DNA of 64,000 nucleotides, from NCBI RefSeq assembly GCF_947242115.1, contig NC_074717.1, positions 34,946,201-35,010,200 of the forward strand, in the 5' to 3' direction. The translations under genes and the position numbers were made by a program. Shown one piece after another: positions 30,401-63,418 of the stretch. This DNA is from Biomphalaria glabrata. Lineage: Eukaryota > Mollusca > Gastropoda > Planorbidae. Position 1 is the stretch's first letter. Every line of letters starts with the position of its first letter. The notes below the pieces were generated by a model. It worked only from the letters and a program-made list of their open reading frames with translations. It ran no database searches and was not told the origin of the DNA.

Positions 30401-33400
30401 TTATTTATGTATTTAATACATTTTAGTGAAGGTAATAAAAAAATATGATGAACTGCGTGATTGTAATGTCTAGTCTATTAACTTTTTAAATTTAAATCTT
30501 TATATTATATACCTTTAATTTTTTCAGCTTCACTTTCTTTTTGTAATCTATAAGCTGTCAGTTTTTTCTGCTCTATAAGAAAATTCTTTTTTAATTCTTG
30601 TTCTTCACACAAATTTTCTAGAACCTCAAGCCCTTTTTCTGCTACAATGAAGTCCTGGCGAAGTCCAGCTGTAATTGGTGAAAAAATGTCAGTGATATTG
30701 AATTAGTCAATTATTGAAATGTGAGAGAAACTTGTTTCCTCAAGTTAATAATACTAACACTTTGTATAAAATATCCTGCAAGACACAGCACCAAGAAAGA
30801 AGAAAAAAAAAGTCAAATACAAAATAATGAACTGTTGGTGAATTTAGTCTATTTGCAGAGAACAATACATCATTGTGCAAGGTTGTGAAAGAATCAGCAG
30901 TGACAATAAATCAAAAAGACAATTTTAACAAATGATTTAATATGTTTGTTGTCAGCACAAAGATCCATTTTCCTTATCTTATTTTCAGTATCAACTCAAA
31001 GATGGATGTTTGAAGCCAATATATAAAGTATAAAATATATATATAAAGCTTATATATATATATATATAAATATATATAAAACACCATTAGGCTCTTGTAA
31101 TGACTATAATAATGAGTTATTTCAAGTGAGAGAAGGGATTAGGACATCCAAGCCTATTCAGCAAACACAAATATGAATGTTTTATTGAAAATCATGCACT
31201 TGACAAATGGTATTAAATAAAATGGTACCTATCAATTTCTGAAGTTGTTCAAGAGTATTGAGAATGCTGGGAATGTTTTTCACCTCTTCCTCCAACTGCG
31301 TCACCGACTCACCACATTTATCCCAGACTTGAAACATGGGCTGTAATAAAGTACTGACCTCCTGGATGAATATAAAATTTAAAAAAAAGGTCAATTTAAT
31401 GTCTTAGATAAATTTAAATTAATTAATAATGTAATAATAAATGGCTTCTATCAGCACCAGTAAACTCAGGTATACTTCAAGAAACAGTCACTACTGTTTC
31501 TAATTGAAATAAAAGGATTAATGAGGGTGTCATGTGGCAAGCACAACGACCAACCACCTTTACTTTCGACAGTCAATGTCAGGGACCCATTAGAGCTGGG
31601 TGGACTCAGAGGCACCCAAAGATCCCGAAATTAAAAATCCCAGTTTCACCAGGCTTCGATCCCGGGACATTGGTTCAGAAGCCAAGCGCTTTACCGCTCA
31701 TGCACCACACCTCTTGATATGATCAGACATATTAAAGGAATCATAGCAAGTGGAACAGGGATGGAACAAACAAAGTGAAGGTAGAAAGAATGTGTCAGAG
31801 AAGGTCCATTTTAATCACAAGATTGTGCTATTAGGGCATGAAATGGGTTGCCTGAGCTAGCCAGGAAAACCAGTGACTTGGCAGAATTTAAGTCATTGGT
31901 TAATATGCATGACTAAATGCATGATGCGTAGGACATAATCATCTTCTTTTTTGAAGTAATGTCTGTATTATATAAGATAAGATAATTACATTTTGAAGAA
32001 AAATGAATGGTAAACAGTATCTTTGATAATCATAGTTTATAATTTAAGACCTTAAGCATTGTCAAAATTTTCACATAGTTAAGTTCTATTTGAAGATAGA
32101 AAATTGTTTTGTTCCATATCATGTTTTGTTAAAATACAAACCTCTGCTTTCTTTGCTGAGTCTTTGGTCTCTGCCTGAATAGCTGACCATGTTTGTTGGT
32201 ACCTGTATATATATATTATTATATTGTAAATATACATACATAATGAGATATAATTTTAAAAAAATATAGAAAAATATTGCAAAGAAAGGAACTAAACATC
32301 TCAAAATAGCAGAAGGTCTTTAACACTATATGCCTCAAGAGTCCTGGACTTATATTTATTCAATGCTAATGGATAAATTCCATGTGAAATAACATGGGTA
32401 CCTGACAAGCACTAAAATTTGGACAATATTCATGATAAAATGACAAGCTCCCAAACAAGATGAGCTGAATATATTGTCCATAAGTCTGAGATAGTTAATT
32501 ACTAAACAACTATTTAATGGTGACAAGTACAATCAAAGGTGTTCTCAAGGATGCCGACCCAAGAGATATAAAGATACCCCCAAGAGAAATGCTCGAGAAA
32601 TGCAGAATCAGTCAGTACAATCAGTGTTGGTACTTCAGGCTTTGAGGCTAAAAAAGATAGAGAACATCATAGAAAAAAGACAAGCCAAGAAACTCATAGC
32701 TAATGAAAACAAGGTAGGTTCAACCTACACAAGCCCTGAATATAATCAGGTTTTTATAGCAAAGGTCAGAATTTTCATCTATCTGTGAGTTTGCAGGAAA
32801 TGAGATTAAGGTCCTCTTAAACCACAAAAAAGGAAAAATCTGGCTAAAAAAAAAAAAAAAAAGCAGTTGACCCAAGTTTTTTTTGGTAGAGGAATCCATC
32901 AAGGATTTTTTTCTACTTGCAGAAATGTTTTATAATGATACTTTTCAGCAAGCAGATGGTGCTAAAAACTGTGGGACAAATTCTCCAAAACTAGTTTCTA
33001 CTCTTCTTTTAAAGAATAAAGACTATCTGAAGATAAAAAAATTATGATACAAGCACAAGTTTGCAAAGTTTTTAAGAAAAAAAAAAAAGAAAAGATTTTG
33101 AAAGTCTTATAATTAGACATGTAGCTTACCCATATAACAAATCAGCACCAACGTTCAAATTTATTTCTTTATTTTTAATATTGCGTAGCTGTTCATGTCT
33201 TGGCTGGCCATCAGATGAAGTGAGTGTCCGAAGTCTGAAAATATATTATAACAATATATGAAATGATAGGAAGCACTAATTAGAATGTTGATTTTTGTGT
33301 CTCTGATAATGGACCTCATTCACCAATTGTAAGCAAACAACATTTAGCCACGTGATAATATTGATAAAACAAAGAAAAAAACTGTCACGTGACAGCCTGT

Positions 33401-36400
33401 GTGTATTGCGTAATTTGTATAGAAGAGATAGAGAATCACATGGCAAAATGTTGTTTGTTTACGATTGGTGAATGAGGTCCGTTCTTTTTTTAATATAGTG
33501 TTGTGAATTTGTTTATTTCGATTCCCCTAGTGTTTGTTTACATTTGTGGATTCGTGTTAGATTGTGTACTGACCATGTTCCATGTCTTGATCTTTACTAT
33601 ATGTATAGTTATTTTTGTCATTCAGCTTTAGATGTTAACATGGTTTTTGTTGTATTAAAGTATGACATATAGTATGATTATTTATGTCTGAGAGAGAGAA
33701 ACTACACTTATAACCTTACATTTTCAAAGATTATGTGAGTTCCTTTATCATGGTTAATTTTTTTTTTGAGCTAATAGCTCAACCAAAAAAATGTGTGTCA
33801 ATAACAATGTAAGCAATTCAGACACTATGTATCTAATATTTTGATTAAGGTGTTGCAATAGACACAGTACATCATCAAGATAAGAATTTTAATTTTATAT
33901 ATTGAATATTTTATAGAGAAATTTCTGAATTATCCCACAGATGCACAGGAGAAATCTTTTTAGATCTAGAAGTTATTTGCCCAAACTACATGCACATAAT
34001 TTTCACAGGCTTTTAACTTTTTTTCCCTAAGGAATAAAATATCAGCAACAAAATATTTTCTGAAATATTATAACATCTATTTTCCCACTCGTCAAAACTA
34101 AAAGTGAAATTCTCCCAATAAAAGTAAACAATGACACTCTGCTACTTAATATTTTCCTCTCTGCTTTCTGATGGTGAATGACCCACTGGCACAGACTATA
34201 TCCCACACAGTAGCAACCAAAAATACACACAATTTATAACTAATTTTATAGGTCTTTCTAGTGTTTATACAATCAAAGAAATGTTAAGAAATTTTCTAGC
34301 AAATACTGGCAGGACATGTGTAAAAACATTCAATCTTGTACTAACTGTGGCAACATGAGAGGGTTATATGAGGGAATGAGAAAAGCCTTTGGACCTCACA
34401 CCAGCAAGTGTTCCCAGCTCGTCAAAAGATGACATAGTCATCAGTGATAATGCGCTGTAAATGGAGAGAAGCTTGGAGCATTATGGAGAACTATACCAGA
34501 TTGAAAATGCTATCTTGCCAACCATTTTAACTTTCCAACACTTCCATTTTTGTAAAGGAACTGATTGCACACAGGAAAACACTCAGATGAGGTGATATTC
34601 CTGTAGAAGTAATTCAGGCTGGAAAGCATACCTTACTGAAGCCACTCAATGAACTACAGCAGCTACAGGAGAGCAAAAAAGCAGCCCACCTACATAGCTT
34701 TTAACAATTTGACCAACGCCTATGATCTTGTCAGGAGAAGTGGTCAATTTGTCATACTAGAGGCTGACTGAAAAAAAACGGAAACTAGAGTCAGCTTTTC
34801 ATGAAGATATGCAGGGCACTGTTCAGTTTGACAATTCCTCCCCTAGGCCATTCTCAGTTAAGAGCAGGATAAAACAAGGATGTGTACTGGCCCCAACACT
34901 ATTCTGCATCTTCTTTTCCATTGTACTCTCCAGACCCTTTGAATGCTTGGAAGATCGAACTCAACAACCATTTGCAAGAAAGATTACAAAGGCTAATTAA
35001 TGCTCTGGCAGCTGCATGTCAAGAGTTCAGCCTTATAATAAGTCTCACTAAGACTGAAAATCTGGCACAAGACGTCTCAGAAATACCTGTGATAAATAGT
35101 GGAAACCACACCCATATGGTGGTGCAGAAATGTACCTATCTGGGATCAAATAATGCAAGCAACCTAAATTTAGACACTGAGGTGACAAAAAGAACTGAAA
35201 AAGCTCCTGCAACAATGGCAAAACTCTCTAATCTTGTCTGAGAAGATACCAAACTGACCACAGCTACCAAAAGGCTAGTTTTTAAAGCCTGCATAGTGAG
35301 CACTCTTCTTTATAGTAGTAGTGAAAGCTGGTGCATCAAGAGCATACATTAAAACAGTTTTCACTTGCGCTGCCTGTGCAGCATAATGTGCATCTCATGG
35401 TGAGATTGTGGAAGTATCTTTTGACACAGAGAAGACTATGTTGGCTCTGACACATCCCCAGCATGCCAGATGGAAGAATTCTAAAAGACATCCTCTACGC
35501 TGAGCTTGCTGAGGGACGCCCAAGACTATCTTCAAAGATGTCTCCAAGCAAGATCTGAGGACTACAGAGAAAGTATGAATGATAAAGAAAGCTACCTTAT
35601 CAGGTGCATTCTTTATATCTTTATATATTTTCTCAGGGTGGCATCATCTCAAATGATCCAAGAGGTAAGATGGCTTCATAGCATCATTACTTAAAACTTG
35701 CTTGTTTGACAAGGAAAGAATGAAGCCAAATTTTAAAACTTCAACACTGTACTCTCTACATTTCTTTTTAGATATAGTTATGTTTCATATTAGTTTCATG
35801 TAGACAAAATTAAACTATTTAAATAAAATAATTTAAAAATTGTCATTCCAATAACAAGGTTAGAATTCAAAGGTACAACTAATCTACAAATCATATGTAT
35901 GTATAAGTTAACTCTTTTAATAGGAAATGAAACTTAAATTCTCATCCTTCTTAAATGAGATCCACTATTGTAGACACCATTTATATTCAGGGTTGCCTGA
36001 ATCAGCAAGGTAAACCAATGACTTAACAAACAAAGTTGAAGTCTCTAATTAACATGCACAATTAGATTAAGACATGGATATAATATGCATAAGAGGAAAT
36101 TATTTTCTATTTTGAAGGAATGTCTGTAATTTATAATATTTATTATAAATAAGATTTAGATCTCAAAAACTAAAAATGCTATTGAAAATCCAATTTCACC
36201 ATCTTCTTTATCATGCCAAAAATAGGTGCAGTGGTACTTTCTGTCTTTCAAAGCTGAGATCCTTTTACTTTTAAAATTAAATATTCAAAAGTGATCAATG
36301 TAAAATCCCATAATATACATGAACAAAGTAAAATGTTCAAAGGTATAATAATAATATTATTATTAATTATGCATAATATGATTGCAAAATCAAGGGACCT

Positions 36401-37155
36401 CATGCAGTACAAGGCAACAGTCTTTCAAATGGGTACTGTAATACATTTCATTTTATGTTCGTTATGGTTTAGAAATTGAAAATGTTTTATATGGTTTGGA
36501 TTTTCTTCAGAGATGATGATAATTTAGCCCAAAACCTCCCACAGAATAAAGGGGACGGCAGCGGACAGGGTATGAACCCTGGACCATCAAGACAACTGAA
36601 TAACAGTCCAATCCCCATACTGCATGACAAGGAAACCATTCCTTTTTATCTGCAAAGTTCACCAAACAATAGAATCTAAGAGCCTAAGGCCTAATTCTTT
36701 ACTTTATCTGGTTTAACTATCAAATACTGTTTTTAATTTTATAAATGTAATATTGGTAATCAGCATTGTCATGTTAATCTATTTATTATGATCTAGATCT
36801 ATAATATATATCTAGTTAATCTAGATTCTAGTTAAAGATAGATTAGTATTTATTACTCAGACATTGCCAATTTAATGTCATAGTTATTGGTCAAGATCTT
36901 TGTGACAATACAATTATCAATAGTTACAAAAAACTATATAATAGATCTAAATAGACTATAGATATAGATTAGAAAATTAGTAACAATTTTGATTTAGTAT
37001 AATTATTAATATTAATATGAAATCAATAATATCTAAATCTGTCTATCTATATATATCTATATCTATATATTATTTATTTTAAAAAATATTTATTTTATAT
37101 TTGATATCAATATGGCTAAACCCATTTTCACAGTACTCTACTTTCATTTTCGTAG

Positions 37156-37219
<64 letters not shown>

Positions 37220-39634
37220 ATGTTAAAGCCCTTAAGGAAACATTTGTCATGTTTGACATAGATCTAGACTATTCTAGACTCTATATCTAAATTCAATCCA
37301 CTAGATCAGTAACATTCAAACAAATTAAGGCCTGCAGGCTGCGAGTCATATCTTGCTATTGTAAGTATATATTATATAGTAATATAGTCTAAAATAGTAT
37401 AGATTATAGATCTAGATTCTAGATGTAGATTCTAAGGCCCGATGCCTAGCCTAAGTAGATTTAATGGCAATCAATTAAATATTAATTTATAGGCATACTA
37501 AAAAAAAAATTAAAGCCTAATAATATAGGCTTATAACTATTATGAGTTATATAGCTAGTTACTAGTCTAGTAGAAAAGTAGTCTATCATTTCTATGTCTA
37601 TCAGCACTGGTCTACTACTCAGTATTATTATATATCTAGATCTAACACTAGTAGTACCACTACTTAGACTTAGTTAACTTAGTTCCTTGGTATGATCATG
37701 TTTTAGATGGCGGATTTACATAGTCCTTATTTAGAGTAGACTACTAACAGTAAGTAATTACTAACTTACTACTCTATTTATATACTACTGCTAAGTGTAA
37801 GGGTAACTAACAATACTGACAACAATACTCCATAGCCGTTGTCAATACTCAGCATAGTTACACACTTACAATAGTACACTACTTACAGTAAAATGAATCA
37901 TGAGTAGAACTTCTACTAGATCTACTTCTAGAAACATAATCTATATTATAAAGTAGAATGTGTGGAGTATGTATGTATGTATGTATGTATGTTACTTATA
38001 GACATCAAAACCGCTTGACCAATCTTGATAAAACTAGGCAGGAATGTTCCTTGGGTACCAACTTAGACCTTAGTGAATGTATTGTAGCCCTAAAACAAAT
38101 GTAAGACCCTCAAAAAAAATAAAGTTGTCCGACTCTATTACAGCTATAGTATTTTATGGATCTAGGCCATGTCTACAATGTTGACATAAGAAAAGATAGA
38201 AAGGATTTAGACCTAGATCTAATTTTAAGAAATACACTTTGCGCAGATAGTTTTTTACTTTGACACATGAAAATACAAAAGAAGATCCATTGATTTCATT
38301 ATATAATAAAATTAATCTTCAATTTTGTGTTTCAAAAGCATTTTTTACATTAATTAGTTCCTTATATCTGTGATTACAGATTTCCTGACGAACATTCTTT
38401 CATTAGACAATACCGTAATGAATCGCGTACTAAAAATTAATTCGTTTAATTGTTTACTTTATAATCCCATCCCTAGATCTAAAACTCTAATCCAACTCTA
38501 AGATGATAAAACTTCTCTTCGCACAGATAGTTTAATACTTTAACACATAAATATATTAATTAAAGTCCATTCATTTCATATTTTGATCAAATAAACATTC
38601 AAAATTGGTTTTCTAAAGTTACATTCGTTTACGAAAGCTGCGAAGCCGAGTTGAGATAGGCCTAGATCTATATTCATTCATGAATCGCGTACTAAAAATT
38701 ATTTCGTTTAATTGTTCACTTTATAATCCCATTTATTTAACAAAGCTATCGCTCTTTTCGTTTTTAATAGATAAGAATGTATCGACTTTGGGTAAACCAT
38801 TTTCGCAAAACTAATTTTATTTTCGTAGCGAAACTGAAATAACGTGAAAGGATCATTAGCTACGTTTAACATACATCTAAATCCAATCCACTAGATTATT
38901 TAAAAGAAATGTTTTAATTAAAAAAAAATGGATTTAAGCCTATTAGCTATTTTGATTTGATAGCATTATTCACACTTTTTTTTACATTGACACATTCGCT
39001 TTACTTATTACATTATTATTTTGTTTAATTGTTTACAAAACACTCTCAGTGACTATATCGACAGTAATGCGCAAATAAAGACCCGCGGGTCGCGGGTAAA
39101 CATATGTCTATTATAATATATATTTAATATAATTTTTATTTTAAGTTATAGAATCTCAATCTAGATCTATATTAATATTCTTAGTTATTCTAGTATAAGT
39201 ATAGTATAAGACAAGTATATTAAATTAATGACTTCACTTAACTTAAAGTTAAGTTAAACTTAAAGATAATTACTAATTAGTAATAATACTTCATATTACT
39301 TTATACTTATACTCTGAGTTTATACTACTTCAGTACTTGTAATGTATATATAGATCTAGTAGATCTATATTTATTATTAAAATAATTAATATTTATTATA
39401 TTTTATATTAGTAATTACTAATTAGTAGTACTAGATCTAGTAATACTAATAACTAGATCTAATAGTTAGTAATAGTATAACTACTATAACTATAACTATA
39501 AGTATAACTAAGACTAAGAAATATATCTAGATCTAGTAATATTAAACATATTTACATAACATACTAACATACCCATCAACTATATCTTGCTGAACGTTGT
39601 GAAACGTTCCTTTCAGTATTTTTAAAACACTCAT
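27435..39634 (-). CDS. DTNBP1: Dysbindin (BLOC-1 subunit)
   Basis: Eight minus-strand coding exons: 39573-39634, 33130-33234, 32142-32202, 31229-31361, 30513-30668, 30024-30164, 28770-28874 and 27435-27835, joined in frame at GT/AG sites to give about 387 residues (human 351). Start MSVLKILKGTFHNVQQDIVDG parallels the vertebrate N-terminus. Colinear dysbindin landmarks follow: TWSAIQAETKDSAKKAE (about 60-76), a coiled-coil run (about 76-200) including LEVLENLCEEQELKK and LQERAEVFTSAFQEDLEYYR, then an acidic motif IEEDKQELDSFLG resembling the vertebrate 'DQEALDVFLNS' patch. The C-terminal exon is long, acidic and low-complexity. Dysbindin is a coiled-coil component of BLOC-1, which works with AP-3 in endosome-to-lysosome-related-organelle traffic and in synaptic vesicle biology. 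Intron 1 is about 6.3 kb and repeat-laden. A 5' UTR exon was not sought successfully. Confidence 0.9.
28250..28520 (-). mobile_element. LINE 3' end, CR1/Jockey-like, degraded
   Basis: Minus-strand relic of the family at 12985-13265 ('tttatctttgtgcctttccgagta', 'gtacaaatctttcctagcatatgg', 'catgcatgttaatcaatgact'). It lies in the last intron of DTNBP1. Confidence 0.6.
29440..29836 (+). mobile_element. hAT transposase C-terminus and right terminal repeat
   Basis: Plus strand encodes FCEFGFSALTEIKSKKRERL and, after one in-frame stop replacing an expected Arg codon, VCLSTLEPLLDRICSQKQAH followed by PSH and a stop. This is the C-terminal dimerisation end of ZBED5/FAM200-like hAT transposases. Downstream, 29790-29836 reads on the minus strand as CAGTGTTTCTCAAACTTTTT, a standard hAT terminus, with GTGCCGG beyond. 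The upstream transposase and the left terminus are missing, so this is a truncated relic. It lies within a DTNBP1 intron (28875-30023). Confidence 0.75.
31515..31715 (-). mobile_element. tRNA-derived SINE, family 2, well preserved
   Basis: Minus strand: tRNA-like head with A-box-like GCATGAGCGGTAAAGCGCTT and B-box-like GGATCGAAGCC. A core follows with GGGATTTTTAATTTCGGGAT, GCCTCTGAGTCCACCCAGCT and GGTTGGTCGTTGTGCTTGCC. The strongly retained core resembles the shared central domain of broadly distributed animal SINEs; I am not sure of the family name. Intron of DTNBP1. Confidence 0.7.
31835..31990 (+). mobile_element. LINE 3' end, CR1/Jockey-like
   Basis: Plus strand encodes NGLPELARKTSDLAEFKSLV then NMHD and a stop, followed by the 3' tail and AAGATAAGATAA. 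Short member of the 12985-13265 family. Confidence 0.65.
33311..33480. mobile_element. 170-bp MITE with 45-bp inverted terminal repeats
   Basis: The left arm starts GGACCTCATTCACCAATTGT and the right arm ends with the reverse complement of nearly the same sequence. About 41 of 45 positions pair. The loop between is short. No open frame. The target duplication is not obvious, so the superfamily is unassigned. It lies in the first intron of DTNBP1, close to exon 2. Confidence 0.85.
34330..35640 (+). mobile_element. LINE, reverse-transcriptase region, degraded
   Basis: Plus strand shows, across changing frames, GNMRGLYEGMRKAFGPHTSK (34349 on) and RIKQGCVLAPTLFCIFFSIV, the conserved QGCVLAPTLF block of non-LTR reverse transcriptases. 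Then come a SLTKTENLAQDVSEIP-like and a TYLGS...NLDTEV-like segment, and, frame-shifted, a stretch matching the 'RRMEDGRIPKDILYGELA' tail. The catalytic YADD region is deleted and frameshifts are numerous. A dead LINE, inserted antisense in intron 1 of DTNBP1. Confidence 0.75.
35985..36150 (+). mobile_element. LINE 3' end, CR1/Jockey-like, degraded
   Basis: Short relic of the 12985-13265 family (GGTTGCCTGAATCAGCAAGG, then TGACTTAACA and AACATGCACAATTAG, with a TTTTGAAGGAATGTCTGTAA tail). Confidence 0.55.
36477..36640 (-). mobile_element. tRNA-derived SINE, family 1, old copy
   Basis: Diverged copy of the 4437-4612 family: CCTCCCACAGAATAAAGGGG, GCGGACAGGGTATGAACCCT, then GGACCATC. Intron 1 of DTNBP1. 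Confidence 0.6.
37157..37214. repeat. (AT)n microsatellite
   Basis: About 28 AT units, inserted in a sequence whose flanks match a related stretch near 38795-38900 that lacks the microsatellite. Confidence 0.9.
38236..38760. repeat. Degenerate direct repeat, about 280 bp, two copies
   Basis: Shared blocks: 'gcgcagatagtttttta...ttgacacatga' at 38236 against 'gcacagatagtttaatac...' at 38519; and 'atgaatcgcgtactaaaaat' at 38418 against 38680, each followed by 'tcgtttaattgtt(t/c)actttataatccca'. Unclassified. Confidence 0.65.
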
Positions 39635-41185
39635 TGTATATTATTCTTAAAATTTCACAGATTTCAAATAATATGATTCAGTCTCTGAAGATAAATAAAC
39701 CTCCATCTTGTTGGTCACATGACAGTAGCACTTGTGACCCTTAAAAAAAAAACAACGAAGAAAACGAAAGTAGATCTAGCTGCAATCTAGCATGTATATT
39801 CCAGACCTGTATCCAGGTTATCTAGAATGCTATGTAAATCTAGACTATTCATATTTTCGATCTCGATATTATATAGAGTAATAGGTATTTTAACACGTAA
39901 AGAAATATCGTGCATCCTGAGCTGGAATAAAAATAAAAACTGGACATAGACCTAGTCATTACTAAAAAAAAGAGGTCTACGACAAATTTATTAACATTGA
40001 CTTCCGGCTGTCAAGTCCCTTAATCATAACATCACAAGTGACATTAATTAGTAGCTAGATTTGCTATTTTACTAGATTTATAACTAGATCTAGATTTAGA
40101 TCTATATTAGATCTAGAAAGAAGATCTACTCATATAGAATAATTTAATAGATCTAGAGTCTAGGTAAACGAAAAGGGTTTAGATCAGATTTTAAATTTGA
40201 CTAGATCTAGAATCTATAATACTTTTAAGTTTACTTAGTAACACTATTATAATTATGACTATACTTAGACTTAGACTCTAGTCACTCTAGATGTAGTCAA
40301 TGTAGTTAACTTTTAAGTTAGAGTTAGAGTGAGAGTCACACTCACTGACTCAGTCAGTTACTCTGAGTTAGACAGCGGAAAGTTGTTAGAGTTACTCATA
40401 TGATATAGATCTAGATCTAGACTCTAGTGACACTGGAGTCATAGATTATAGATCTACTTAATACTGTCATTACTGATATACTATACTATACTATACTATA
40501 GAGTTAGAGTCACTTACTCTTAGTCTTAGTCATTAGTCTCTACTCTTACTCTTAACTCTTAGTCTTAGTTGACTTAAACTTTTATACTTATACTATAGTA
40601 GTTATACTATTATAGTGAACAGGCTAACTCTATCTTAGTGTCTAAGACTAAGCTGTTAAAATAATAGTTAAACTCTTTAACTATTACTATTTATAAACTA
40701 TCTATAAATTTAGACTAGCATAATTTATTTTTTATATTAAAGTATTATATTATTATAGTATATAAATTATAATATTAATAGATCTAGAATCTATATCTAT
40801 ATAAATCTATATATATTATATATTATTTATTACCATTACATATAAATATATTATAAGATCCATAATCCTCACAATAGCCTCAATAGGATTTACTTCACTA
40901 GACTATATAAATAATATATATATTGACTAGACCTATAATAATTGTTATAATTTGTTTTGTTTTTTCACAGCATTAATATGATTAATTGATGTTGCACTCT
41001 AGAAACAACATTCTCTCAATGATATTGTTAGATCTATAAGTTGGTATGTTATACTTTACTTTATTTAAGTCAGATTATTAATATTAATAATTGAATAGTA
41101 TAACTTTAGTACAACAGTTTTAAGTGATTTACCATAGGCTGGCATAGGCACACAATTATACTTATATATTAAATATATATAATAG

Positions 41186-41660
41186 TGTTACGTTCTCTAT
41201 CAGGCCTTCTGTAAACACTGCCTAACAACACAACACATCTAAAACATCAACTTGACAACAAGAGTCTCAAGTAACAAGGTGGCGGTTTATTTACAATTAC
41301 ATCAACAACAGCCAATAAACACAATTGGCTACACTAACTTCAAATGCTTTGCTACATTACAGAACTGCCTAACTAATCACTACAAGTCTCTCTAGCTCGT
41401 ACAGCTACATTTTCAAGGAATCACCTCGTAGCAAACTGTCCTTACTGCTTGCTGTCCTGGACTCTACTGTCCTTTCTAACACACTGTCTCTCGTCTGTAA
41501 AGGCTTTTTGGTCACATGACCATAACATTGGTCATATTGCGTGCATTAGCAGTAATGTCCCTTGTTCAACAGCACTTGACCTGTGTGATTGGCCTGAATC
41601 ATGTGTGTCAGTAGGCTGTACACATATTAACCCTTTCAGTCCGCCACTAGGGTTATAACA
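41186..41660 (-). mobile_element. Probable solo LTR
   Basis: A 475-bp block begins TGTTACGTTC and ends GGTTATAACA, giving TGTTA...TAACA termini. On the minus strand it carries a poly(A)-like signal, GTAAATAAACC, in the last third, and moderate GC in an otherwise AT-rich setting. There is no internal region or partner LTR nearby. The target duplication is unclear against AT-rich flanks. It shares GTGTAGCCAATTG with the LTR-like block at 50656-51157. It ends about 110 bp upstream of the WDR7 start codon. Confidence 0.6.
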
Positions 41661-41691
41661 ATATAATATATTTTGATTATTATATTATAAA

Positions 41692-41706
41692 TCTCTTTCT
41701 CTCTAG
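41692..41706 (+). promoter_or_regulatory. Candidate splice acceptor upstream of WDR7 ATG
   Basis: CTCTTTCTCTCTAG is a strong pyrimidine tract with AG, 63 bp before the start codon. If used, the ATG exon begins at 41707 and the promoter lies further upstream, placing the solo LTR in a 5' UTR intron. Confidence 0.4.
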
Positions 41707-41724
41707 ATATAAATCTACAACTAG

Positions 41725-63418
<21,694 letters not shown>

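Larger units (their letters stand above)
36770..41000. repeat. TAGATCTA-rich simple-sequence domain
   Basis: Over about 4 kb the sequence is dominated by TAGATCTA, CTAGAT, TATAG and ACTTA/AGTTA words, densest at 37220-37480, 37600-37960, 39150-39560 and 40030-40950. It also includes a long (AT)n at 37157-37214, (ATGT)n at 37965-37992 and degenerate direct repeats (38236-38760). It covers the 5' end of DTNBP1 and the space up to WDR7. Only the DTNBP1 first exon (39573-39634) is coding here. Confidence 0.65.

Noticed and set aside
31650-31715. Functional tRNA gene
   Set aside because: The A- and B-box-like words belong to a SINE head; the cloverleaf is not closed and SINE core follows directly.
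34809-35241. Functional reverse transcriptase gene
   Set aside because: Frames shift, stops occur and the catalytic segment is missing; it is a dead LINE.
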